Source: Actinoplanes flavus | Lineage (GTDB): Bacteria; Actinomycetota; Actinomycetes; Mycobacteriales; Micromonosporaceae | Reading direction: 5' to 3' | Assembly: GCF_017592555.1 (NCBI RefSeq) | Contig: NZ_JAGFNS010000005.1 | Location: 177,241-241,240 of the forward strand | Length of the DNA stretch: 64,000 nt | Part shown: piece by piece, positions 27,043 through 36,475 of the stretch | Layout of the letters: the number at the start of each line of letters is the position of its first letter | How positions within the stretch are numbered: position 1 is the first letter of the stretch | Program-made: the position numbers and the translations under genes | Notes under the pieces: model-generated | The model's database searches: none | What the model was told of the DNA's origin: nothing | Seen by the model: the letters and a program-made list of their open reading frames with translations, nothing else

Positions 27043-27780
27043 ATGACCACATCCGCGACGGACACCCACGGCGACGACCGGCTATTGGTCCTGCCCTTCT
27101 ACATCGTCGTGGACGTCTCGCTGTCGATGAGTGTTCCGCAGGGCGGTGACAAGTCGGCGATCCAGGCGGCCAACGAGATCCTGCCGACCGTGATCGACGG
27201 CATCGAGGCGTCGCCGACGCTGGGCGACGTGGTTCGCCTCGGCGCCGTCGACTTCTCCGACGACGCCCGCGTCGTGCTGCGGCTCGACGACGTGCGCAAC
27301 GTCAACCCGATCCCGCAGTTCACGGTGCGTGGCGCCACGTCGTACGCGGCCGCGTTCCGCCTGCTGCGCCAGGAGATCGAGAAGGACTACGCCCAGCTGC
27401 GCGGCGACAACTACAAGGCGTACCGGCCGGCGGTCTTCTTCATCACCGACGGCGAGCCCACCGACGACCAGGCCGACATCGTCGCCGCCTACAACGACCT
27501 CACCGACCCGTCGTTCAAGCTGCGGCCCAACCTCATCCCGTTCGGCGTGGGCACCGCCACCAAGGACCAGCTCGACCAGTGGGTCTACCCGAAGGAGGGA
27601 TCCAAGAAGCCGATGCGCAGCTACGTGATGCGGGACGGCGCCGACCCGGCCAAGGCGATCACCAAGGTCGCCGAGATCCTGCTGTCGAGCGTCATCGCCT
27701 CCGCCCAGTCGGTCAGCGAACAGGGCAGCGCCGGCGGCTTCGTGCTCGACGACGAGGACCTCGACAGTGACTGGAACTGA
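27043..27780 (+). CDS. TerY-like vWA protein (first gene of TerY-P/Hsp70 operon)
   Basis: A 245-residue vWA-domain protein. The metal site is FYIVVDVSLSMSV (D24-x-S26-x-S28), with GATSYAAAF and FITDGEPTDD supplying the other ligands, as in TerY of tellurite/stress systems. ATG 27043 has an AGAGGAAG site upstream; the in-frame sequence before it is antisense to the neighbouring gene. It overlaps the phosphatase gene by 14 bases. Together with the next two genes it forms the vWA, PP2C, kinase set known from comparative genomics as the TerY-P triad, which is thought to link metal binding to phosphorylation signalling. Confidence 0.88.
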   Translation: MTTSATDTHGDDRLLVLPFYIVVDVSLSMSVPQGGDKSAIQAANEILPTVIDGIEASPTLGDVVRLGAVDFSDDARVVLRLDDVRNVNPIPQFTVRGATSYAAAFRLLRQEIEKDYAQLRGDNYKAYRPAVFFITDGEPTDDQADIVAAYNDLTDPSFKLRPNLIPFGVGTATKDQLDQWVYPKEGSKKPMRSYVMRDGADPAKAITKVAEILLSSVIASAQSVSEQGSAGGFVLDDEDLDSDWN

Positions 27781-28687
27781 GGTCGCCTGGGCACGGCACC
27801 CCAACGGGCGGTGGATCGTCGGCGACGCCGGCAACCAGCCGTCCGTGGTGGCCGTGCCCCCGGTCCTGGTCCGCCGCCGCCCGGACGTGACACTCGACGG
27901 CGGCCGCGTCGGCATGCTCGACTACCGGGCCGCCAGCCTGCGCGGCATCGGCCATCTGGAGACCGGCAAACCCCGGCAGGACTCGTACGTCGTGACCGTC
28001 ACCCGCGACGATCACTGGCTGGTCGGCTGCGTCGCCGACGGGGTGTCCGACGGCCGCATGTCACACCGGGCCGCCGACCTGGCCTGCGAGAAGCTCGCCG
28101 CCGAGCTGATCGACGGGCTGGCCGCCGGCCCGGCCGCCGACCTCGACCGGCTGGACTGGGCCGCCGGTGTGGCCGGGGTCAACGCCGCCATCCACAGGGA
28201 GTTCCTGCACACCGCCAAGGTGGAGGAGGCCGCCCTCGCCGACGTCCGCACGCTGATGTCCACCACGGCGGTCGCGTTCGCGGTGGCCACCCAGGCGGAC
28301 GCCGACGGGACCCACCGGGCGGTGATCGCGTCGCTGGCCGGCGACTCGGCCGCGCTGGTCCTCGACGGCGACGGCTGGCGCCCGGTCACCGCCGTCAAGG
28401 GCGAGGGCGAGGAGGTGGCCTCGAACGCGGTCCGGCCGCTGCCCCGTGAGGTGGAACCGGAGCCGGTGACGCTGACCCTGCGGCCCGGCGACGTGCTCGC
28501 GGTGATCACCGACGGCATCGGGGACCCGCTGGGTGGCGGCGGTGGGGTGGTCGGCCGGTTCCTGGCCGAGCAGTGGGCGGAGCCGCCGGACACCATCGAG
28601 TTCGCCAACCAGGTCGGCTTCTACCGCAAGACCTTCATGGACGACCGCACCGTGATCGCCGTCTGGGTCGCCCCGGAGCCGACATGA
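27767..28687 (+). CDS. PP2C-family Ser/Thr phosphatase
   Basis: A 306-residue protein with PP2C motifs: VGCVADGVSDGRMSH (metal Asp), ASLAGDSAALVLDGDGW, VLAVITDGIGDPLG and DDRTVIAVWV (last metal Asp). Residues ~1-50 form an extra N-terminal segment (HPNGRWIVGDAGNQPS) before the catalytic domain. GTG start lies inside the vWA gene, and the stop overlaps the kinase start (ATGA). It probably reverses phosphorylation by the adjacent kinase. Confidence 0.88.
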   Translation: MTGTEVAWARHPNGRWIVGDAGNQPSVVAVPPVLVRRRPDVTLDGGRVGMLDYRAASLRGIGHLETGKPRQDSYVVTVTRDDHWLVGCVADGVSDGRMSHRAADLACEKLAAELIDGLAAGPAADLDRLDWAAGVAGVNAAIHREFLHTAKVEEAALADVRTLMSTTAVAFAVATQADADGTHRAVIASLAGDSAALVLDGDGWRPVTAVKGEGEEVASNAVRPLPREVEPEPVTLTLRPGDVLAVITDGIGDPLGGGGGVVGRFLAEQWAEPPDTIEFANQVGFYRKTFMDDRTVIAVWVAPEPT

Positions 28688-29823
28688 GCGGGGATCCGGA
28701 CACCGTCGTCAAGGGGGTGCTCGGGCGGCTCGACCACCTGGGCAAAGGCGGTACCGCGGTGATCTACCGGCTGCCCGGCTTCCAACTGCCCGGGCACCCG
28801 CCGCTGGTCTACAAGGAGTACAAGGAGCGGACCAGGGCGATCGCCGGCCCCGCGCTGAAGCGGGGCCTGCTCGACCTGGTCCGGCGGCGGCTCGCCATGA
28901 CCGACCAGCAGCGCGCGGCCTGGGACAGGTGGGTCACCTGGCCGCTGCGGGTAGTCGTCGACGGCGACGAGGCGTGCGGCATTCTCCTGCCGCTCATCCC
29001 GGCCGCCTACTTCCAGGACCTGCACACCCGATCCGGGCAGCGGCGGCGGGTGCCCCGCGAGGTCGACATGCTGTTCGGCGACACCAAGGACATGGCCCGC
29101 GTCGGCCTGCCCGCCACCAGCGGAGAGCAGCGCCGCGCGGTCGCCGTGCAGATCGCCCGGGTGTGCGCCCTCACCCACCACCGCAACGTGGTGCTCGGCG
29201 ACATCTCCGGCCGCAACATGGTGTACGACGTGAGCGGTCCCCGGCCCCAGGTGATGATCATCGACGCGGACGCGGCCCGGGTCGAGGGCAGCCGCGGCGC
29301 CTTCGGTGGCCAGCCGCAGACCCCGCATTGGGAGCCGCCCGAGGCGCTGCTCGCCGCCTCGCAGCTGCGCGCCGCCCGCAAGCGTGGCGACCAGAAGTCG
29401 ATCAACACCCTGCTGCCGCGGACCACCGTGCAGAACCGGGCCACGGACGTCTACAAGCTCGGGCTGATGCTGGTCCGGGTGGTCGACCACGGCCGCGGCA
29501 AGGCGGTCAACCGCAAGCCGGAAGCCGCCCTGCGGATCTTCCGCCGGGCCTGGGGCAGACCCGCCGCCGAGCTGCTGGAACGCGCGATGAGCGGCAGCCC
29601 GGACGACCGGCCCAGCGCCCGTGAGCTGTACGAGTCGATGCGGCCCGGCGGTCCACGCCCGTCCCGGCCCCCGGCGCAGCCACAGCCACAGCAACAGCCG
29701 TCGGTCCCGAAGCCACGCCCGCCGGACCCGCCGACGACCGGCGCCGGTCCGATCGAGAACGGCAAACGGGCCGGATCGTTCGTCTTCGTCGAGGGCCGGG
29801 GGTGGGTACGCGATGGCAGATGA
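28684..29823 (+). CDS. protein kinase-like protein of the TerY-P triad
   Basis: A 379-residue kinase-fold protein. Glycine loop LGKGGTAVIYRL (19-30), ATP lysine K44 in LVYKEYK, catalytic loop VLGDISGRNMVYD (D173, N178) and metal loop IIDADAAR (D194-A-D196 in place of DFG). The HRD arginine is replaced by Gly, so it belongs to an atypical, vWA-associated branch rather than the Pkn group. The C-terminus has a proline/glutamine-rich stretch and then an ENGKRAGSFVFVEGRGW tail. The start is fixed by ATGA overlap with the phosphatase; it overlaps the next gene by 11 bases. Confidence 0.87.
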   Translation: MSGDPDTVVKGVLGRLDHLGKGGTAVIYRLPGFQLPGHPPLVYKEYKERTRAIAGPALKRGLLDLVRRRLAMTDQQRAAWDRWVTWPLRVVVDGDEACGILLPLIPAAYFQDLHTRSGQRRRVPREVDMLFGDTKDMARVGLPATSGEQRRAVAVQIARVCALTHHRNVVLGDISGRNMVYDVSGPRPQVMIIDADAARVEGSRGAFGGQPQTPHWEPPEALLAASQLRAARKRGDQKSINTLLPRTTVQNRATDVYKLGLMLVRVVDHGRGKAVNRKPEAALRIFRRAWGRPAAELLERAMSGSPDDRPSARELYESMRPGGPRPSRPPAQPQPQQQPSVPKPRPPDPPTTGAGPIENGKRAGSFVFVEGRGWVRDGR

Positions 29824-32449
29824 CCCGGGCAGGTGGTGCCGTGCCTGCGGGACGACCGCCGGCACCGGCACCGGGAACTGCGTCGCCTGCGGCGCCGACC
29901 TGGCCGCCCCGGCGACCGGGGACGCCCGCATCGGACAGGTGGTGGTGCTCCCCGGACTGTTCCTCACCCGTACCGGGATCGTCGTGGCCGCGACCGGCGA
30001 CACGCTGTCCGTGCTCGGCAAGGGTGACCAGCCGAACAGCGTCGGCGCCGCCGAGTTCGCCGGGATGCGCCGCGTCGACGTCCCCGGACCGCCGGTCATC
30101 GGCGAGGCCGGCCGGCTCTGGTCGGCCTCGCACGCGGCCGGCACCGGCGCTATCAAGGCGTCCTGGAACGACGCCCGCCTCAAGTCGTACGCCGACGACG
30201 TGGCCGGCCGCGACCTGGGCCGCCGCCGCGCCGCCGCGGCCGACGCCATCGCTCTGGGCCGGCAGTTCTGGCTGCCGCAGGCCAAGCTCACCGAGACCGA
30301 ACTCTGCTGGTACCAGGCCCGTCAGGCGGCGCTGCGCGGCGACCTCGGCCAGATGATGGCCTGGCTCGCCAAACTGCCGGCCGGCCGGTACGCCGTCCGG
30401 ATCCCGCTGCTGCTGAGGCACACCGCCGGGCTGCTCGCCGACAGCGGCCTCGCCGCGCAGGCCGCCGCCCAGCTCGCCCCGTTCGAGGACGGCCACCCGG
30501 ACGCCCGCGCCCTGCGCCACGTGCTCGACCCGGAGGCCGGCGCCGACCTGATCCCGGTCACCGTCGCCTACGCCGCCACCAGCCCGGTCCCGAAGGCGGT
30601 GGCCGCCGCCGAGCGGATCCGGGACCGCCGCCGCATCCCGATCGAGCCGTACGCCGGCCCGAACATGCGGGCACTCGACGCCTACTTCGCGGGCCTCGCC
30701 GGAACCAACCTCGACCAGTACGCCGGACTGCTCACCGAACTGCCCGAAGCGCTGCTCGACGACCTGGTCGACGCCCGCGCCCTGACCAAGGTGGACGCCG
30801 ACGGCACCGCCCGCGGCGCCTACCTGCGATGCCGGCTGCACCCGGGCCGGGTCACCCCGGACGAACTGGCCGCCGCCGGGTACACCGCCGAACAGGCCCG
30901 CCGCCACTACCTGGCCCGCGACGCCGACGCCCTCGGCGCCCTCGACGGCACCGACCCCGCGGTCGGCCACTACCGGGCGCTGCTCGCCTTCGTCCGGGAC
31001 CGCGACCGCGGCCACGCCGACGACCTGTGGCCTCAGACCCGTGCCCTCGTCGACCTGATCGACGGCGGCGGCGAGGTCCCGGAACAGCTCGCCGCCGACC
31101 GGTCCGCCTGGCCCCTGCTGCGCGACGCCGCGCTCCAGGGCCGGATCACCGTGCCCGAGCACGTCAGCACCGCCCACCCCGACTTCGCCGCCTGGTACGG
31201 GCTGTGCCGCCTCACCCGGCTGGTCTACGACGGCGACTGGGAGGGCACCGTCCGGCTGGCCCGCGCGATCGGCCGGGCGGCCCGCGGCGGGCCGCTGGCC
31301 GATGAGGTCGCGAGCCTCGTGGCGTACGCGAAATGGCAGCTCGGCGACCACGACGGCGCGCTCGCCGCGCTCGACACCGGACCGGCCGCCCGGTTCCGTG
31401 CCGGTCTCACCCTGAACGCCTCGGTGATCGCCGCCGAGAAGGGCTCCGCGGCCGCGCAGGAGCCGCTGGTCCGGCTGGCCCGCGAGGCTCCCGACCAGCG
31501 GCTGCGCAACGGCGCGCTGATCAAGGCGCTGGGGTTGTGGATCGCCGACGACGCGGTCACCGAGTACCCGCCGGAACTGGCCACCCTGGTGCACGGCCGG
31601 CTCGCCGAGCAGATCGACGACGACGACTTCTTCCTCGACCTGCTCAAGTTCAGCGCCAACAACGACGCGTCCTGGGTGGCCGCCACCCCCGCGATCCGCG
31701 CGACCGGCTGGAATCAGGCCGACATGGTGCGCTACTTCCAGACCCGTTGCCGGATCCTCGAGGAGCACCGGCCGGAGACGTTCTCCGACCTGGCCGAGGC
31801 GCTGTCGCAGATCTGGCGGCGCGACCCCCGCCCGGAGTGGCAGGCCCGGGAGCGCGACTGGTTCGCCGACCTGCTGCTCGACCTGGTGCACCGGGACTTC
31901 GGCGAGGCGGCCGGCCTGGCCGGGGTGATCGAGATCCTGCTCGACGGCGGCGTCCTGGAGCAACGCGAACGGCTGATCCTGGCGATGCAGGCCGGCGGGC
32001 ACCTGGCCATGGGCCTCGGCGACGACCAGGATCTGCGGCCGGAGTCGGAGAAACGGTTCCTGTTCGATCCGGCGTACGAGTTCCTGCGCGTGCGCGACGA
32101 GTTCCCCGAACCGGTCCGCGAGGCCCTCGCCGAGGAGCTGGGCCGCTGTCTGGGCGTCGCCGCGTTCGCCGTCGGCAACGCCATGTCCCGCGCCGTCGAC
32201 AACCTCGGCGACCAGTACAACGAACTCGTCGAACGGCGCAGCTGGGACCGCAGCAACGACTGGCAGCTGTCCCGGATCCAGTTGGAGCTCCTCGACCACA
32301 TGCAGACGGTCGTCGACCGGATGCGCGCCTACCAGGTGCTGCTCGTCCAGTTCCCGCTGGACGGCCCGATGACCGAGATCCCGGACATGCTGCGCGGTCA
32401 GGCGGACGCGCTCGCCGGACAGGTCGACATGCTCCGGAGGGACTTCTGA
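29813..32449 (+). CDS. zinc-ribbon and helical-repeat protein of the TerY-P operon
   Basis: An 878-residue protein of unknown function. It starts with a zinc ribbon (C9-x2-C12-x10-C23-x2-C26), followed by a short beta region (QVVVLPGLFLTRTGIVVAATGD) and then a long alpha-helical array resembling tetratricopeptide repeats (for example LAKLPAGRYAVRIPLLLRHTAGLLADSG split over helices). ATG 29813 was chosen since the longer reading frame merely runs through the kinase gene. Likely a scaffold joining the kinase/phosphatase pair to the chaperone genes downstream. Confidence 0.75.
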   Translation: MADDPGRWCRACGTTAGTGTGNCVACGADLAAPATGDARIGQVVVLPGLFLTRTGIVVAATGDTLSVLGKGDQPNSVGAAEFAGMRRVDVPGPPVIGEAGRLWSASHAAGTGAIKASWNDARLKSYADDVAGRDLGRRRAAAADAIALGRQFWLPQAKLTETELCWYQARQAALRGDLGQMMAWLAKLPAGRYAVRIPLLLRHTAGLLADSGLAAQAAAQLAPFEDGHPDARALRHVLDPEAGADLIPVTVAYAATSPVPKAVAAAERIRDRRRIPIEPYAGPNMRALDAYFAGLAGTNLDQYAGLLTELPEALLDDLVDARALTKVDADGTARGAYLRCRLHPGRVTPDELAAAGYTAEQARRHYLARDADALGALDGTDPAVGHYRALLAFVRDRDRGHADDLWPQTRALVDLIDGGGEVPEQLAADRSAWPLLRDAALQGRITVPEHVSTAHPDFAAWYGLCRLTRLVYDGDWEGTVRLARAIGRAARGGPLADEVASLVAYAKWQLGDHDGALAALDTGPAARFRAGLTLNASVIAAEKGSAAAQEPLVRLAREAPDQRLRNGALIKALGLWIADDAVTEYPPELATLVHGRLAEQIDDDDFFLDLLKFSANNDASWVAATPAIRATGWNQADMVRYFQTRCRILEEHRPETFSDLAEALSQIWRRDPRPEWQARERDWFADLLLDLVHRDFGEAAGLAGVIEILLDGGVLEQRERLILAMQAGGHLAMGLGDDQDLRPESEKRFLFDPAYEFLRVRDEFPEPVREALAEELGRCLGVAAFAVGNAMSRAVDNLGDQYNELVERRSWDRSNDWQLSRIQLELLDHMQTVVDRMRAYQVLLVQFPLDGPMTEIPDMLRGQADALAGQVDMLRRDF

Positions 32450-32841
32450 TGGCCGACCGCAACCCGTACGTCATCCTCGGCATCCCGTTCGGCGCCGGCC
32501 GGGAGGAGGCCAACCTCGCCTTCGCCCGCCGGGCCCGCCCGCTGCGCCGCCTCGGCGCCGAGGGCCGCGACCGGATGACCGAGCTGACCTGGGCGCTGAA
32601 CCAGATCGACGAGGCCATCAAGGAACCGGACACGGTGCTGTGGCTCTACCGGATCCCGCACGACCCGGCGGTGCTCGCCCCGAGCGGACCGGGCGAGTTC
32701 GCGCCCAAGCCCCGGCCGATGGCCCGCCGCAGCGGCGACAGCGGCCCCGGCCTCGACGCCGTGCAGCGGGCCGCCGCGCGCGAACACCTGCGCCACCTCG
32801 TCCTCGACCGGGCCGGCCGGACCGCGATCCCGGCGCCCTGA
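32449..32841 (+). CDS. J-domain-like protein lacking HPD
   Basis: A 130-residue protein whose first ~60 residues match a DnaJ J-domain (NPYVILGIPFGAGREEANLAF, RRARPLRR, LTWALNQIDEAI). The invariant HPD tripeptide between helices 2 and 3, needed to stimulate Hsp70 ATPase, is absent; the equivalent loop reads RPLRRLGAEG. It may dock to the operon's Hsp70 without activating it, or use other residues. Starts by one-base overlap with the upstream stop (TGATG). Confidence 0.7.
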   Translation: MADRNPYVILGIPFGAGREEANLAFARRARPLRRLGAEGRDRMTELTWALNQIDEAIKEPDTVLWLYRIPHDPAVLAPSGPGEFAPKPRPMARRSGDSGPGLDAVQRAAAREHLRHLVLDRAGRTAIPAP

Positions 32842-32866
32842 CCCACCCGCATCCGAAGGGAAGACC

Positions 32867-33349
32867 GTGTTCGGCAGCAGAAAGCAGTTCGAGGCCATCG
32901 AGAAGATAGCCGCACTCATCGACCAGATCGACCGCCGGGTCGAGCGGATCGAGACCGTCACCCTGGTCCGCGAACCGGGCACCGCCGCGGCCGCCGAGGC
33001 GTACGAGGGACTGCGCAAACAGGTCGTCGCCGCGGTGCAGAACCGGACCAGCCACCTGGCGCAGCTCGCCCAGATCGACGCCGCCGTGGCACACGGCGCC
33101 GCCGCCGAGGACCTCACCGAGCTGCTCGGGCGCTGCTTCGAACAGGCCGGCCTGGAGAAGGTTGACGACGCCGACGACCCTGAACTCACCCGCTACTTCA
33201 AGTTCGTCGGCGACCGTGACAGCGGCCGTCCCGAGGTGATCGAGGCCGCCTACGTGGACCGGGCGACCGGTCGCCCGGTGCGGCTCGGCGTCGCCACATA
33301 CGTGGGGCACCGGTCCCCACAGGATGTCGAGGGGGAGAAAGAGGAATGA
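32867..33349 (+). CDS. GrpE-like nucleotide exchange factor candidate
   Basis: A 160-residue protein with an N-terminal coiled coil (FEAIEKIAALIDQIDRRVER and RIETVTLV heptads), a helical middle, and a C-terminal beta part (PEVIEAAYVDRATGRPVRLG). This order, size and position just before an Hsp70 gene fit GrpE, although sequence similarity is low. GTG 32867 has a GAAGGGA site. Its stop overlaps the Hsp70 start (ATGA). Confidence 0.55.
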   Translation: MFGSRKQFEAIEKIAALIDQIDRRVERIETVTLVREPGTAAAAEAYEGLRKQVVAAVQNRTSHLAQLAQIDAAVAHGAAAEDLTELLGRCFEQAGLEKVDDADDPELTRYFKFVGDRDSGRPEVIEAAYVDRATGRPVRLGVATYVGHRSPQDVEGEKEE

Positions 33350-35043
33350 GCGACGCTTTCGGGATCGACTTCGGGACCACCAACAGCGTTCTCGCCCGGA
33401 CCACGGCGAACGGGGTCGAGGCCGTGCCGCTCGACCCCGGTCTGCCGCTGGAGTGGGCGAACCTCGAATTCGACCGGGTGCTGCCGTCGGTCATCGGGTT
33501 CGACGGCGGCGACCCGGTGTTCGGCTGGGCCGCCAAACGCCAGCGCACCGGCAAGCTGGAGGCGGTCAAGCGGCTGTTCGCCACCGAGGACTCGGTCACC
33601 ATCGGTGACCAGGACCTCAAGGTCGAGGTGGCGGCCGCCATGTTCTTCCGGCACATCCAGCAGCAGGCCGCCGCGGCCGGCATCATCGCCAAACTCAACC
33701 GGGCCGTCGTCACCATCCCGGCGAACAGCCGCGGCCTGGCCCGGTTCCGCACCAAACTGTCCGCCGGGCTGGCCGGCATGGAGGTGCTCGCCCTCATCAA
33801 CGAGCCCACCGCGGCCGCCATGGCGTACGCCCACGCGATCGGCCAGAACCAGCGGATCCTGGTCTTCGACTGGGGCGGCGGCACCCTCGACGTCACCGTC
33901 CTCCAGGCCTTCGACGGCGTCTTCATCGAGCAGGCGTCCAAGGGCGTGCAGCGGCTCGGCGGCCTCGACATCGACGACGCCTTCCGGGCCGCCGTCCTGC
34001 CGCAGATCCCCGGCTCGGCCGACTGGGACGACGAGAAGCAGGCCCTCTTCCGGCTCGATCTGGAACGCGCCAAGATCGAACTGTCGCAGCAGGACACCAC
34101 CCGGATCCCGCTGCCGTCCGGCGGCTACCACCAGGTCAGCCGCGCCCTGCTGGAGGAGTCGGTCGCCGCGCTGGTCCAGCGCACCCGCGAACCCGTCGAC
34201 ATCTGCCTGCGCGACAGCCCCGGCCGCATCGACCACCTGGTCATGGTCGGCGGCAGCTCCAACATGCCGGTGATCCGCCGGTTCGTCTCCGACATCGTCG
34301 GCGTCGAACCGTCCACCGGCGTCAACCCGATGCTCGCCGTCGCCCAGGGCGCCGCCATCGCCTCCGGCATCCTCCAGGGCACCGTCACCGACCTCGACTT
34401 CCACGTCGGCACCGAACACGCCCTCGGCATCGTGGTGCACAACGACTCGTCACCGCCGGAGGGCTCCTTCTCGGTGCTGATCCGCCGCAACACCAAGTAC
34501 CCGGCCCGGGCCACCGACTCGTACGTGCCGGCCATGGACTTCCAGGAGCAGGTCAACGTCCAGGTGATCGAGGGCGACCCGGACAAGCCGATCGGCCACG
34601 AGGACAACGTGGTCCTCAAGGACTGGGACATCGACCTGCCCGAGCAGCGGCTGCGCACCGACGCCTCGTTCACCGTCACCTACGAGTACGACCTGGACGG
34701 CATCCTGCACGTCCTGGTCCGCGACCAGCGCACCGGCAACGTGCTCTCCGAACAGGAGGTCGCCGTCGGCGCCGCCGAGGACCGCACCCAGCTGCCCCTG
34801 ATGCGCCGCAACGTGGACAACCTGATGACCGTCGGCGCGACACCGAAACCGCGGATCTCCGCCGAGGCGCAGGCGGTCATTCGCAAGGCCCGCGACAAGG
34901 TGCTGCCGTTCGTCGCCGACGACGACCGCGACACCCTGGAGAAGCTGGTCACCGACCTGGAGGCGGCCACCCCGGAGACCGAGAAGGACCGGACCGAGGC
35001 CCTCGAGACCGAGCTGCGCAACCACGCCTACCTGTTGTGGTGA
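33346..35043 (+). CDS. Hsp70 / DnaK-like chaperone
   Basis: A 565-residue Hsp70. ATPase-domain motifs are intact: phosphate 1 GIDFGTTNSVL (6-16), connect 1 INEPTAAAMAYAH, phosphate 2 VFDWGGGTLDVTVL, adenosine VMVGGSSNMPVIRRF. A beta-sandwich substrate domain (FSVLIRRNTKYPARATDS, GILHVLVRDQRTGN) and a shortened helical lid follow; the EEVD-like tail is missing. It is shorter than canonical DnaK (about 600-640). With the J-like and GrpE-like genes it forms a dedicated chaperone set within a signalling operon. Convergent overlap of 16 bases with the next gene. Confidence 0.93.
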   Translation: MSDAFGIDFGTTNSVLARTTANGVEAVPLDPGLPLEWANLEFDRVLPSVIGFDGGDPVFGWAAKRQRTGKLEAVKRLFATEDSVTIGDQDLKVEVAAAMFFRHIQQQAAAAGIIAKLNRAVVTIPANSRGLARFRTKLSAGLAGMEVLALINEPTAAAMAYAHAIGQNQRILVFDWGGGTLDVTVLQAFDGVFIEQASKGVQRLGGLDIDDAFRAAVLPQIPGSADWDDEKQALFRLDLERAKIELSQQDTTRIPLPSGGYHQVSRALLEESVAALVQRTREPVDICLRDSPGRIDHLVMVGGSSNMPVIRRFVSDIVGVEPSTGVNPMLAVAQGAAIASGILQGTVTDLDFHVGTEHALGIVVHNDSSPPEGSFSVLIRRNTKYPARATDSYVPAMDFQEQVNVQVIEGDPDKPIGHEDNVVLKDWDIDLPEQRLRTDASFTVTYEYDLDGILHVLVRDQRTGNVLSEQEVAVGAAEDRTQLPLMRRNVDNLMTVGATPKPRISAEAQAVIRKARDKVLPFVADDDRDTLEKLVTDLEAATPETEKDRTEALETELRNHAYLLW

Positions 35044-36467
35044 TCCCAGCTGAACGACGTGCCGGCCACCGAGACGGTGCCGCCCGGCGGGCAGGCCGCC
35101 GAACCGCGACTGCCCGCCGACCCGTCCGGTGAATAGCTGATCATCAACCGTACGTCGGACGAACCCACGCCGGACCGGGCGGCGGTGATCTCACCGCTGC
35201 CCGGCAGGCCGGTCGCGTCCGCGCTGAGCACCACCCGGCGCCCGGACAGCGGCAGGACGCGCTGCTCGCCGCCGCCCCGCCGGATCGTCACGGCCCCGGT
35301 CAGCGCCGGGCTCAACCGGCCCCGCCGCCAGCGGACGAGAACCACCGTGAGGGCGGCCAGCAGCACCGCGACGGTCACCCACCACCACAGGCTGCCGCGC
35401 TGGGCGGAGAACTCGCGCGTGCCGGGCGCGGCCGCCGGCGCCGCGGCCAGGGTCAGCCCCAGCTCCCCGGTCAGCACCGCCGACCAGGGCGAGTCCACCC
35501 GGGCGGTGAGCTGGAGATCCCGCTGAGCGGTCACCGTCTTCAACGGCGCCAGCGACCGCGGGCCGGGATCCCAGTCGACGGTCACCGGCACCGTCACGTC
35601 GCCGCCGGGCGGCAGGTCGACCGGACCGGGAGCGACCTCGGCGCCGGTCACCGCGAGGTCGGTCAGCACCAGTGGCACGTGCGGCATCGGATTCCGCACC
35701 CGGACCCCGACGGTGGTCCGGCCCGCGCCGATCGGCTCGGCCGGCCACGTCACCCGGACCGGCTCGGTCACCTCGGCGGCCAGCAGACTGCGCGCCTTCG
35801 CGGCGCGGGCCTCGGCCTTCGGCCGGGCCAGCTGCGCGGTCAGCCGGTCCACCGACGTCGGCGCCAGCACGCTGGCGCCCGGGAACACCTTCCGCAGCAG
35901 GGTCGCGCCGGTCGCGCCGGAGAGCGGGATCGCGTACGCCCGAAGCGACACCTTGTTCAGCTTCGCGGCCCGGTCGGCGAGCTGGTTCCAGTTGTGCCCC
36001 TGGGTCAGCGGGTACGCGCTGCGCGGCCCCGGATCGTGCCGCCCGTCGGTCAGCAGCACCACCGTGGCCAGCGGCGGAGCGTCCGGCCGGGCCAGCGCCG
36101 TCACGCCCGCCTCCAGGGCCGCGCCGATGTCGGTGTACGCCCCCACCGCGTCCCGTGGCAGCCCGGCCGCCAACCGGCCCGGCTCCCGCCCCACCTGCCG
36201 GGTGACCGCCTTCGCCCGCTCGTCGAACGGCACCAGCGTCACCCGGTCCTCCGGGGCCAGCGCCGCGAAGAAGCCGATCAGGCCGCGGCGCAACTGCGCG
36301 TACCGGGCGCCGCGCATCGACCCGGACACGTCCACCATCACCACGTAGTCGGACGCCACCCGGTCCACGCCGAGAGCCTCGTACACGTCGTCGGGCCCGG
36401 CCGCTGGCGCCTGCACGGGCGTCGCCGCCAGCAGCATCGCCGCCGCAGCCGCTTGGATCCGCATCAC
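35028..36467 (-). CDS. membrane-anchored vWA protein
   Basis: A 479-residue protein with a signal peptide (residues ~1-23, ending APAAG), a vWA domain with an intact metal site VVMVDVSGSMRG and LLTDGRHDPG, a beta-sandwich region (VGVRVRNPMPHVPLVLTDLAV), one membrane helix (SLWWWVTVAVLLAALTVVLV), and a cytoplasmic basic C-terminus. The vWA part is therefore outside the cell. GTG 36467 lies exactly 8 nt from the island element; ATG 36464 has an AGAGAGG site and is an alternative start. Divergent from the double-GTPase operon. Confidence 0.85.
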   Translation of the reverse strand: MMRIQAAAAAMLLAATPVQAPAAGPDDVYEALGVDRVASDYVVMVDVSGSMRGARYAQLRRGLIGFFAALAPEDRVTLVPFDERAKAVTRQVGREPGRLAAGLPRDAVGAYTDIGAALEAGVTALARPDAPPLATVVLLTDGRHDPGPRSAYPLTQGHNWNQLADRAAKLNKVSLRAYAIPLSGATGATLLRKVFPGASVLAPTSVDRLTAQLARPKAEARAAKARSLLAAEVTEPVRVTWPAEPIGAGRTTVGVRVRNPMPHVPLVLTDLAVTGAEVAPGPVDLPPGGDVTVPVTVDWDPGPRSLAPLKTVTAQRDLQLTARVDSPWSAVLTGELGLTLAAAPAAAPGTREFSAQRGSLWWWVTVAVLLAALTVVLVRWRRGRLSPALTGAVTIRRGGGEQRVLPLSGRRVVLSADATGLPGSGEITAARSGVGSSDVRLMISYSPDGSAGSRGSAACPPGGTVSVAGTSFSWDHHNR

Positions 36468-36475
36468 ATTCCTCT

